Assembly: GCA_029379385.1 (NCBI GenBank)
Contig: CM055618.1
Location: 11,542,134 to 11,606,133 of the forward strand
Length of the DNA: 64,000 bases
From: Quillaja saponaria
Taxonomy: Eukaryota > Streptophyta > Magnoliopsida > Fabales > Quillajaceae
Reading direction: 5' to 3'
Shown: piece after piece, positions 34,373 through 46,300 of the stretch
Layout of the letters: each line of letters starts with the position of its first letter
Numbering within the stretch: position 1 is the first letter of the stretch
Notes under the pieces: generated by a model
The model's input: only the letters and a program-made list of their open reading frames with translations
What the model was told of the DNA's origin: nothing
Databases searched by the model: none
Position numbers and translations under genes: made by a program

Positions 34373-37300
34373 TCAAGCTTCTTTCCTAGTTATCCTGTAA
34401 TTTTGCAAAGGTTAAATAACTATTATAAAATGCCATATTCTGGAAAATAACAAGAAATAAAAACTATCAATAACTCTGACCCCAGAGCCACTACTTTAAC
34501 CTATTTCCTAGATAACTAATACATAACAAATCCACTAAACAAACAATTTTATTAGTTTTCGTTATGCAAATCACATTAAATAGCAATAAATCACAAAGTT
34601 CTAAAAAGGGCAATGCCAGGCTCAAATTGTGCTTAACGCCATGTTCTAAAAATGGTATTATCAAGTCTGTATCAACCACCAATAACTAGAGATTCCAGAC
34701 AAGAACAATCTGAATATCTTCAAAACAAGGTCATGGGGTATGGGAAGCAGATAATGGAGTCTTACCTGAAGCAATATATTCCCAGGGCAGTTGTTATTTC
34801 ATGAATGACAGATGTTGCGAAGTGCAAATAAAGTGTCGCTGGGTTCACAAAAGCAGAACAGTTAGGTATGGAAAAAGAGAAATACAGCAGGAGACATAAC
34901 ATAATTAAACAACCATTGCAGAGGCAATCAATCAAGGCAATTTTTGATAAGTTAAATTGCATGCATAATGATGATGTTAGTCATCACTATATTCCAGTAG
35001 AAGTCTTCTACACTAACATATGAAGCCAACATCCTTATGATCTCAAATATTGAGTTCCAATATTACCACCAATTACTCTTATTTTTAAAGCATATTAAGG
35101 ATAAAGAATAAAATTATTAGTAACCACTTGAAAATTCTCCCTACAGAAATGTGGTGGTTACTGGCAGTGGCGATATGTTATTAATCCCTAAAAAGAATAT
35201 AAAAAAAGAATATAAAAAAAGAATTCCAGCACAGGAGGGCCTCTAGACGGCTAGTTTCCATCAAGGAACAAAATTCGTTTCAAGATACCGTTCTGTTAAG
35301 TTAAGAAACGGAAACAATTCATGAAAAATTATGAAAATGTAAATTTATTTGAAAACCCATAGAAACATATAATAAAATATATATTATAGTAATTATAATA
35401 CATAGAACCCTTATAAATACATATAAAAATAAAAAGCTTAAAATAGACATACAAATTAAAAAAAAATATCAAATTACAATTGCATCCAACCAAGCAAAGA
35501 GAGTGTGTGCATATCTAGATATTAAGTAGATTCAAACACATTCTAAATAAATTAAACTCAGATAGCACCAAAAAAAAAAAGAGAAGATAGCAATAAATTA
35601 AACTAATGAAGTTCTAATTGAATAAAAATTCTAAAATATTAAAATTCTTCCATCACTCGTAAATAAATAAATAAATAAATGGCTTCCCTTTGCCCAAGCA
35701 GTTAGGCCTCCAGCTATGAAGCATGGGTACTCCAAAATAGCCAAGGAACCGGTCCCTGGGGCGTACCGGGTGCTGGGACGCGTCGGGGACGCCCCGGTAA
35801 GTCCCTAATAAGTACCAGAAATTTTTTTTTTTTTTTTTTTTTCTGGGACGGCTTGGGTACGGCTTGAAATTCTGGGTTCGGCTAAGGGACGGCTTGGTGG
35901 CTAAATTATTAGCTGGTACGGGGAAGAAAAAAAAAAAAAAAAAAAAGATGCAACGGCAACGTTTTGACAGGAACGCAAATCCTTAATCTGTTCAAACAGT
36001 CGACAGCCTTGCCTTCAGTTTCAGATTTTCAGTTTCAGACTTTCAGCCTTGATGCCTTCTGGTCAGGCCGTTGAAGGTTGAAGATCGGCCGATCGGGCTG
36101 TTAAAGGTTGAAGTTCGGGCCGTTGAAGACGCAGTTCAGGCCGTTCTCCGTTAAAGGTTGAAGACTTGAAGACGCAGTTCAGGCCGCTGTCCGTTGAAGG
36201 TTGAAGACGCAGTTCAGGCCTGTCTTGAAGATCTCTTGGAAAATCAGATAAGGTACTTAGTCTTGCACTCTTGCTTAAAGAAAATATTTTTATTCGAAGT
36301 TTAGTTGATGGGAAATTGAGAATTAGTAGCCTCTGGATTTATCTTTTAAACATGATAACATTTTCATTTGTCTTTCTGGGTGGGTATAGCTTATTAGGAA
36401 AAGAGACCAATGTTGTTGATAAGGTTTTTTTTTCCTCATGTTGTTACCCCTTATTTCCGGTAGCAGATAGATGATGGGAAAAAAATTATACAACTTGCAT
36501 ATTAATAGTGTATACGGGGTGCTTTGTTCTTAATGCTAAGTGCTGCAAATTTAGTGCTCAATTGCCCATGTTAACATATCTGCCTGGTTAATTTTATACT
36601 ATGTGTGTGCCTGCATGGTAAATAAATTTTAGTGCTCAATTGCTTATGCTAAGTGCTGCAAGTTTAGTGCTCATTGAATTTTGTATACATGGAATTGGCA
36701 GTGATTAGTGATTGTTTTGATTGTAGGATACTAGATTAGGATTATCAGATTATGTCTTCTAATCAGATTATGTCTTCTAATCCAGCTGCAAGTAGTAGTC
36801 AGGGTAGTGTTACTAGTCAATTTACTTCCAATGAACTGCAAGATGTTCATAATCCTCTTTGGGCATATGTAACAACTGTGCAAGAAAGAGTAGAGGGGGT
36901 TACAAACAAAAGCTGGGCATGTAATTATTGTCGTTGTGTGTTCAAATCTTCATATTCTAGAGTGAAGGCACATCTGTTAAAATTGCCTAATTGTGGGATT
37001 AAGGCATGTCCCAAAGTGACAAATGAAAATTTGGCTGAAATGAAGAAATTGGTTGAAGAGGTTGAGCAAAAATTGAAGCCAAAGAATGTTCCCTTGCCCC
37101 CTAACTCTTCATCTATCCAACATAGCCCCTCCTATTCAGCTGGTGGAATGTTTGATTCTAGAAAAAGAAAGGTCGTTGGTGCTGGAACTAGTATGTTGGA
37201 AAAATCATTCAATCTTGCAACTAGAGAACAATTAAAAAGTGAGATTGCTAGAATGTTTTACTCTGCTGGGTTGCCCTTTCACTTTGCTAGGAATTCTTAT

Positions 37301-40300
37301 TATGTCAGTGCATTTTCTTTTGCTGCAAATAATGTTATTTCTGGTTTTGTCCCCCCTGGTTATAATGCTTTGAGAACCACTTTGTTGCAAAGAGAAAAAG
37401 CACACATTGAATCTATGCTTGAACCAATAAAAAAGACATGGAAAGAAAAGGGTGTGAGCATAGTGTCAGATGGATGGACTGATGCACAACGTAGGCCTTT
37501 AATTAATTTTATGGCTACATCTGAAGGAGGTCCAATATTCTTGAAGGCTATTGATGGGTCTAAAGAATACAAAGACAAGTTTTACATGGCTAGTTTGATT
37601 AGATCTGCAATTGTTGAGGTTGGAGACAAGAATGTGGTCCAGGTTATTACTGATAATACTCCTGTTTGTAAGGCTGCGGGGATGCTTATTGAAGTTGACT
37701 ATCCTCAAATTTTTTGGACTCCATGAGTTGTCCACACTTTAAATCTTGCTCTAAAGAATATTTGTGCAGCAAAGAATACTGAAAGGAATGAAATTGCTTA
37801 TGTTGAGTGCCATTGGATCACTGAAACTTCTCAAAAAGCTAATTTTGTTAGAAATTTTATCATGAATCATTCAATGAGATTGGCTATTTTTTATGAGTTT
37901 GTGCCTTTAAAGATGCTTGCAGTTGCTGATACATGATTTGCCTCAGTGATTATTACATTAAAAAGATTCAAACTCATAAAACGTGGTCTCCAAACCATGG
38001 TTATTAGTGATCAGTGAACTGCTTACAAGGAGGATGATGTGGAAAAGGCAGCAACTGTGAAGGAAATCATCTTAAATGATGTTTGGTGGGATAAAGTTGA
38101 TTACATCATTGCTTTTACTGCTCTTATCTATGATATGCTTCGTGTTACTGATACTGATAAGCCCACTTTTCACTTGGTCTACGATATGTGGGATACAATG
38201 ATAGAAAAAGTGAAGGCAACCATATTAAGACATGAAGGAAAGGAAGCAAATGATCAGTCAACCTTTTATGATGTGGTGTACTCTATTCTCATTGATCGGT
38301 GGACTAAAAGTTGCACACCTCTACATTGTATGGCTCATTCTTTGAACCCAAGGTAAATATACTAATTTAAATCTTTTTTTTTCTTGATTTTATAAACTAG
38401 TTTTTTTTTTTTTTTTCCTAACAAGTGAATAAACTAACATATATTTATACATAACATGTAGATATTATAGTGATGAATGGCTAGCTGAAGCATCAAATCG
38501 GGTTCCTCCACATATGGACACAGAAATTGCTATTGAGAGAAATAAGTGTTTGAGGAAATATTTTCTTAATCCAGATGACAGAAAAATGGCTACCATGGAA
38601 TATGCAAGGTTTTCAGGAAGACAAGATATATTTGGTGACTTTGATTCCTTGCAAGATAGATGGAGTTTAAAGCCAAAAGCATGGTGGCTAGTGTATGAGC
38701 TTCTACACCTTTACTTCAAAAAGTAGCTTTGAAGCTTCTTTCACAACCATGTTCGTCATCTTGCTGCGAGAGAAATTGGAGTACTTATTCATTTATTCAC
38801 TCAATGAAAAGAAATAAGATGACTCCCAAAAGAGCTGAAGACTTGGTGTATATTCATACAAATCTTCGTCTCTTGTCAAGGAAGAATGAAAGTTATACAA
38901 CTGGACAAAGCAAGATGTGGGATATTGGTGGAGATGAATGGGATCCATTGGAGGGTGCAGGAGTTCTAGAGATTGCCAATTTGTCTCTTGATGAACCAGA
39001 TTTAGAATCAGTTCTTTTCACTGATGATGATGATATCAATGATGATTCTATTTAATTTCTTGATCTTGGCTTGTAATTGTACTCCTTTATTGGTTTAGGT
39101 GTGCTTGTCTTGTAGTTTTGTTTTATTCCTAGTATCTGGACAAATTGCAACTTGGCTTGCATGGTGGATGAACCTTTTTTTTTTTTAATGCTTTGTGCTA
39201 CTTTTATGGTTTTAGTCTATAATGTAATTGTTTGATCATGTGTAATTACAATAGCTGGAAGTTTAACTTTTTTTTTTTTTACAGCTATTCTTTTTGTGCT
39301 CTTTATATATATATATATATATATTAATTATTTAATTTAGCGTATCCTAGCCATACCGGTATCGTGATTTTTGAAAAATGACGAATCGCTGTACCGGTAT
39401 CGTACCGTACCGCACCGAAGTACCGGTACCAGTGCTTCATAGGCCTCCAGCTACCTAGGCTGGTAGAGGAGAGAAGATACCAAAAATAAAAGTAATTATC
39501 CAAAAACAAATACATAATGCAATTTTATTAAATACAATACAATACAATATTTATTTAGAGTAAAAATACTATAATTCTCAATTTCTTACACTTTTATTTA
39601 TTTTACTTTCTTAATATTAATGGGGTGAGATTTTAAGGAAACCTAACAACTTATTTGTTCCTCATAGAATTTGCCAAAAATTAAAAAAATATTTATTTCT
39701 CTAACCTTTTAAATTTGTAAATCTTTTGATTTGTTTTTTCAGCTGCATTGAAATTTAAATGGACTAATTTTATTTGGGTTTTAAGTTTAAACAGGTTTTT
39801 AGCAAAATAATTGGGCCAACTAAAGTCTATGCTTGATATCATAATAGAAAACAAGACAAAAAAATGAAAGGAAAAAAACAGAAGACCGAACTTAAATGAA
39901 ACGGTGCATGCCACTCATCTTCTACACTAAAACTTAGGGCATGAAGATTAGGCCTGCACGGACTTGGGAGATGTCCATCAGATTTTCACGAAATCTGGCA
40001 AAAATCAGCTTTCTTTTGTCAATTCAGTGTTTATGTCAAAAGTGTTTTGCTTCGAAACCAAGGTACTAAAATTTGTTTTGATAAGTCTGGAAACGAAAAC
40101 AATATGTGAAACAGTATGAAAATGCAAAATTATTTAAAAATGCATGGAAATTTAGTATATAGAATGCTCATAAGAAGTTTATATATATATATATATATAT
40201 AACACGATGATTTGATTCTTCTTAGCTTCATTCAATTAGAGTTCTGATCTAGCATTCCTGTGGTTCTGGAGGATCCAGTCCAGGAAGGTAATAAATGGGG

Positions 40301-43300
40301 CTATATATAAATATATACACACACAAATTTATGTAAATTTTTCTATATGTAAACAAGAATTTTACTTAACAATAAATTTATGTTATTTCCATCATATTTC
40401 ACCGAATTCACTTTGTTCAAACAAAAAACTGCATATTCCTTATGGAAATGATGAAAACCATTTGTCCATTTTGGTGGAAACTGAAATGAATTTTAGTTCC
40501 TTGCTCAAAATAGTGGAAACCATGCGATTTTCATCGAAACTACAAGATACCGTTTCCATCAAAACTACATGATATCGTTTCTAGGGATATGTTTCACTTC
40601 GGTTAGTGTGGAAACCGAAGAGTTTTGCCCATTTCAGGGGAGTCAAAATCAAATTTTGTTTCTTGGTTTCCATAGATGAATTCCAGTGAGACAATAAGCA
40701 GAAAAGTTGCAGAGATATGCTTTGAGGTAAAAAGGACTCCCCACATACTGAAGATGTAAAAAATACCTGTAAATGCACAATACCCAAGAAGAACCAAGCC
40801 CCTCGTCAACTAAAGGAACTCTGCCAAAATAGATGAATTGAATATTCACAAGAAGAAACACGCAATAGCTACAAACAGAAGAAACAACATACTCATCACA
40901 AAAAGAAGTTAACTAGATTGTTCATACCCATCATTTAACTTTGCCGTCAGTGCATTAGCAACCGCAAATGGAAGATACAATAGCGACTGAACAATAAATG
41001 GATTTTCAAGTTAGTAAGCTTTAGTCAAGTCTAAGGTAACCTCAAATATTATTAAAAGCTGCAATAACATATAGTACTATGAACACAAACTGCATGCAAT
41101 TGTAGAAGTCATGTCAATAATGAGCAACTTAAATATGAACCCATCAAGCAAGCAAGCATTGGATTGTAAAATGAAGCCGTAACCTTGGAATTGGCTCAAT
41201 TACTAATGGTAACAGGAGTTTGTGCTTTAGACCTTTAAGCTCAAACCAAGAAACTGTGAAATTTTCATTGAAAGTTGGAGGGCATAAGAACAGTACCAGT
41301 GGTGCATCATTTGTGTATGGGAGAACGAGTTCTAAGCAAATGTGGCAAAGAACAGAAAAATAATCCTTGCTACCCTAAGAAAGATGTATGTTGAAACCAC
41401 CCTAGGGCTTTTCAGAGCCAATCATGAAAAGCATTAACTAAATGATCTACTTTTATTTCCAAGTGGTGGACATATAGGAGGACATTTTCCTCCCTTCTCT
41501 CTAGATTTTTTCAACACAGCTTCCTCCTATCTCATAGAAAATGCAAGCCCTTGACCAACAGCAAGGGATACCACTTTTGTCCGATTCTAATAACCAACAA
41601 AAATGAACTTTGTCAAGGAGGTCCCCATATTAAGTAGACTAAACCCCACCTATATGCATTTGTTAGGACCAAAACAAATATTGTATGAGCCAAATTTCAG
41701 CCAACTTAAGGGAGTCACTTAATTAGGTAGAGAGAGATCAAGATTTAAGGTCAAAATAAAAAATATATATATAAATCCAAATACTGCCCACATAAATCTG
41801 GCAACCATAAGAAAATACATTCAGGTAGATGACATGTACAGTAGTAGACGTTTTGAAGTATATCAGAAGAAGCCTTCAAGGTATCATAAATATTCCACAA
41901 AGATCTCAATGCTAAATAAGCTTTCTTCCCTCAATACAAAACCTACTACTATAACTACTTCAAGAAAACTACCAGTTCAAGCACTACAGCATCATGTTTT
42001 TATCCCAACAATGACTCCAGAAAATCTAAGCTTAGATAAAACACAATCTAAGATGAGTTAGATTCTTCTAAGTTCTACATATCAATCAATACTGTAGATG
42101 AGACATGCAATACTTTGGAAATCACTGATACAAGAGCACACATCAGGGAACTTCAGAAGACAACATATCCATGTGCGTAAATTCATTCGGCTCTAAAGAA
42201 GATACGTGACATCCAGAATAAAGAGGACAACAAAGGGGGAGGAGAGACCGTATGTATTCTAATTTACCAACATACATCAGAAACTTTTGTATGAAAATAT
42301 TACGTACCATACACATCCCAGTTTTCAGACCTTTAGGTTCATCACACAAGTGAGCCAAGATCATCCTTCCCTGCAAAACAAGCTCCTTTCAGCAACCAAT
42401 TGATCATAAAGAGGGTATGGGACAACAGGAGATACATATATAAAATCCATTTATAGTGATTGTGACAATAGCCTAATAATGAATCCACTTATAATGCTCA
42501 TGACAATACCCTAATAACACTAGTCCCCTAAATACAACCTGCAAGCTCAAAATCCCTGAAGTTTCCCACATTAAAGAGTTATGTGAAAAACATCAAGTTT
42601 CAGCCTTTGTTCTTGCTGAATCAATAGACCTGGAGGGATTTTTACCAAATGAGATTGTAGCTCCAAGAGAAAAACTGCATACTATTCATGGCAAAAGGAG
42701 AGAAAGATGCAATGACACTGCCGGGATATGAACTATTCATGGAAAAAGGAAGAGTTTCAGCTCAAAAAGCTGCTGGGGTAAGAACTATCTACTAAATTTG
42801 CGAGTAAAATTTCATTTGCAAGGTCAACTCTGTTATCTCCCCAGTTCATCCATTTTCTCAAAAGAAGCATGCCCTTATCATGTCATCACTTATCTCTATT
42901 AAACACTCAAACTCCAGCATCTTATCGACATCAAATACCAATTAAGACAAAGCTAATTGGTACATTAGAGCGCATCAGGATCATAAAAGGTGGTGAAATT
43001 CTCTGTTCAGGCCCCTGATAATAAAATTCAGAGGAGACTCGATAACCATAAGATGGTTCGTCATAATTCATGCTGTTTTGACAGTTTGCATAAAACAGGC
43101 AGGGAACAAAGCATGTCTATGAGATGTTTGCTTGTTTGGTATCCTTAAGCTTTGATCAACGTTTGGTCCAGTTCTGACAACAATGGGCAGAACTTGTCAG
43201 GTCCTTCTTCCTTAACAACTAATTTCATGTCAAAACTTTGCAAGTACAACCCATAGATTATGCAATGAAAACACAAAGACAGGGCAAAAATATTTGCACC

Positions 43301-46300
43301 TAGACACGGTTCCCACCGTAAACTGAAAACCTGATCAACATAGATGAGATTTAATGGTCTAATACTTCTCCAATGACCAATCAGATTAGACTGGTGCCCC
43401 TCTAACTCAGCAAAAAGGAAATTTAAGAGGTGGAATATTAACATGCTGATGGCAGTTAATAATAACAGCATCTTCCCCATTAACAAATATAGAAAGTGAA
43501 ATCAGGGTCAAGTCTCCAGTGTCCACCGGATATGGAAAAACAGGACAAGACTAACTACTTTAAAAAAGGGAACTCGCTAATGTAGCACAGGATACAGATA
43601 TAATGTTCTAGCCTTTACACAGCAGAAGTTACATGCAATTCAATTCCTAAAACCTTAGGGATTACTATGACCAACTTTCTAATTTACCTATTGCAAATGC
43701 CTAGTAAAAAGAGTGAGCCACAGGACCATCAATAGCACTTCCACGTTGAACTCAAAGCCCCAGTCCCTCTATCTAGAAAAAATTCTAGCAATAAAGCATA
43801 TTTTGTGTTAGGAATATGGTATTAATGTATTGCATAGTCCCACATTGCTTAGATGTGGAAGTCTATGTTTTATTGTTTACTATAAATAAAGCTTATGTAG
43901 GCTATGTGAAACCAATCAAGCCTACAATCCTTTCCCTCATTCTATTTTATTTAAAATAGTATCAGAGTTGTTAGGAATATAATATTAATGCATTGTGTAG
44001 TCCCACATTGCTTAGATGTAAGTCTATGTTTTCTTGTTTACTATAAATAAAGCTTATGGGTGTAGGCTATGTGAAACCAATCAAGCCAACAATCCTTTTC
44101 CTCTTTCTATTTTATTTAACATTGTGTACAGATGAACACAAACTCAAAAGCATATTAATGCCAGATAGAGCGCATTGAGACAAATTCAAATAGTGGGAAT
44201 TAAAACAAGACGTAGCTTCTCATACAGGTAGTTTCATCATTCCAAAATCCTGTCATCTCTATTTCTGATTCCAGATCAGTATGACTTAACAAACAAACTG
44301 CTTAACTAAGCAAAAATAATGACTATTTATTTTCACAGCCCCCTAGCCCTGTCCAGACCAGTCCATCCTTCTGTAACAATGTATAGTTCTACTTGACAAT
44401 GACCAAAGATCAGGAAGACTGAACACCAGAAAATTAATAGAACAGAGGAACAAAAGAGCGAACTTGAAGTAATTAAGCAGTTACAAGACAAGTAAGACAG
44501 ATGCTTTACCACAAGAAAGCCAAAAGCAAGTCCTGTTCCTATTACAACTAGATGTATGTAGTTTTCCATAATGTTAGATGGAGACAAATAATCCCTGCAT
44601 AAAATTAACTCTAGAATGTTAAACAATATAATTTAAAATTCAAAAAAATAGCATGTAAACTTGATTCATACCAGACCAAAACTCCTCCCACAAGCACAAC
44701 GAAAGGGTAGAGCTGCAAAGATGTGAAGAATCAAAAAAAATTGCACTAAGGTACCAACTTTGGAGAAGTCTATCCAACAGGAAAACGCTATTACCATTGC
44801 TAATGCAAGTAGAATGTTTCCTTTTCTTCCCTGAACAACCTTGTGGACATTGTACACACTGAAAAGATGACAGAACTATCAGATAACATCAAAGAGTATA
44901 GCACTGACATTTACCAAGAATTGTTCATAAGCAAATTGGAAAATAAAAGACAACACACTGTAACATGTAATTGTCTTTCATAAAAAACAACACACTGATA
45001 GTGTCAGATGTAGACTAGTACATACTTGAATGTAACTGTTGGTATTACGGCAAAAGCTATCATAAAATACAACACAGTTTTGTAATGTTGCAATTCCTGA
45101 AACCCAAAGAAGAATAATTAACTTATTTCCATAAATCACCACGATGAAGATGAACAGAAAGAAAATGGCCACATATTGCCTTAAATCACATATCATTTGT
45201 AGAATCATTTACAAAGCAACTTAAAGGAAGTTTTTAAATAAGTAAACCATAAGGAAAAGTTTCAGCTGAAGGTATCCCAAGCAATACATCAAAGTAGATT
45301 ATTTAATAATATAATTGTCGCATGATTACATAAAAGTATCACATGCAGCAATCTAAAGGGTAGATTCATTTAATCTTTAGGCTGCTTTATAATGAAGGAA
45401 AGTCTTACCATTAATTACAGGCACCCAACTTAAAAAGGGAATAGACGTTCCAAATTGTTGAACCCACCATTCAGCCCCTGTACAAGTCCTAAATATGGTT
45501 AGCTGAAGTGCTGAGCATAAATGAGTTTTTTAATAAAATAATAAAAGAGTACAATGGTGCCTTGGGTTGCATATGACTTTATTTGCAACTTCACAAAATC
45601 ACATTGGTATAAGAGCATACCCACGATAGCAGTGAAAAAATGAGTAACATAAATGAGCATAAGACCCTCAGTAGGTCCATTAACAGCCGGCAGAATAAGC
45701 GTATTGGTGAAATAGCTGGTGTAAAAAAAAATCAAATATCAATATCACTAAAACTAATTTTTTTCATTGTCAATATAAATATATGATGAATAGAACTTGT
45801 CCCAGTATGAAAGCCCAAAGGGAATGATTTCAGAAGGGAAAGAGAAATAGATAAGAAGATATCAATTTCTTAAGTATAACAATATGAACAGATCTGAGAA
45901 TTTATAATCGTTTTGCAGAGTCATTGTGGAAAAAAAAAAAAAAAAAAAAAAAAAACTTTTTGGTACTAGAATCTTTTAAGTATTCGGAATTGATAAACAC
46001 CCTTTATTCCTTGAAAGGTAAGGTTAGTACTAAAAGAACTTAATGCTCTGTAAAATGCAAATTATATGACTTTTTCCTGATTTAAAAGTTGATATCAGTT
46101 TTGCAGAAAACTTACTGTTCCCATGTTGCACCATAAAATGGGATAGCAGATATTAACCAAAACCAGAAAGTACTTCTTCCACACATTGCAGTGCTCCCAA
46201 AAGCCAATGATTCAAACTGAAACACATTTATAACAAATCATAAAGCATATCATAAATCACAAAAAAAACCAGGAATAAAAATGACAAGTAAAGATGAAGA

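Larger units (their letters stand above)
35715..39441 (+). mobile_element. hAT DNA transposon (about 3.7 kb) inside an AAPT intron, inactive
   Basis: Terminal inverted repeat tatgaagca(tg)ggtac at the left; the reverse complement of the right end starts tatgaagcactggtac. It is flanked by the direct repeat described at 35703 and 39440. Subterminal DNA is rich in short GC motifs (gggacg(g), gtacggct on the left; taccggtatcgtacc on the right), typical of transposase-binding arrays. A single transposase gene fills 36752-39055 on the plus strand, opposite to AAPT. The element occupies the 5.9-kb intron between AAPT exons 16 and 17 and does not touch either exon. Confidence 0.85.
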
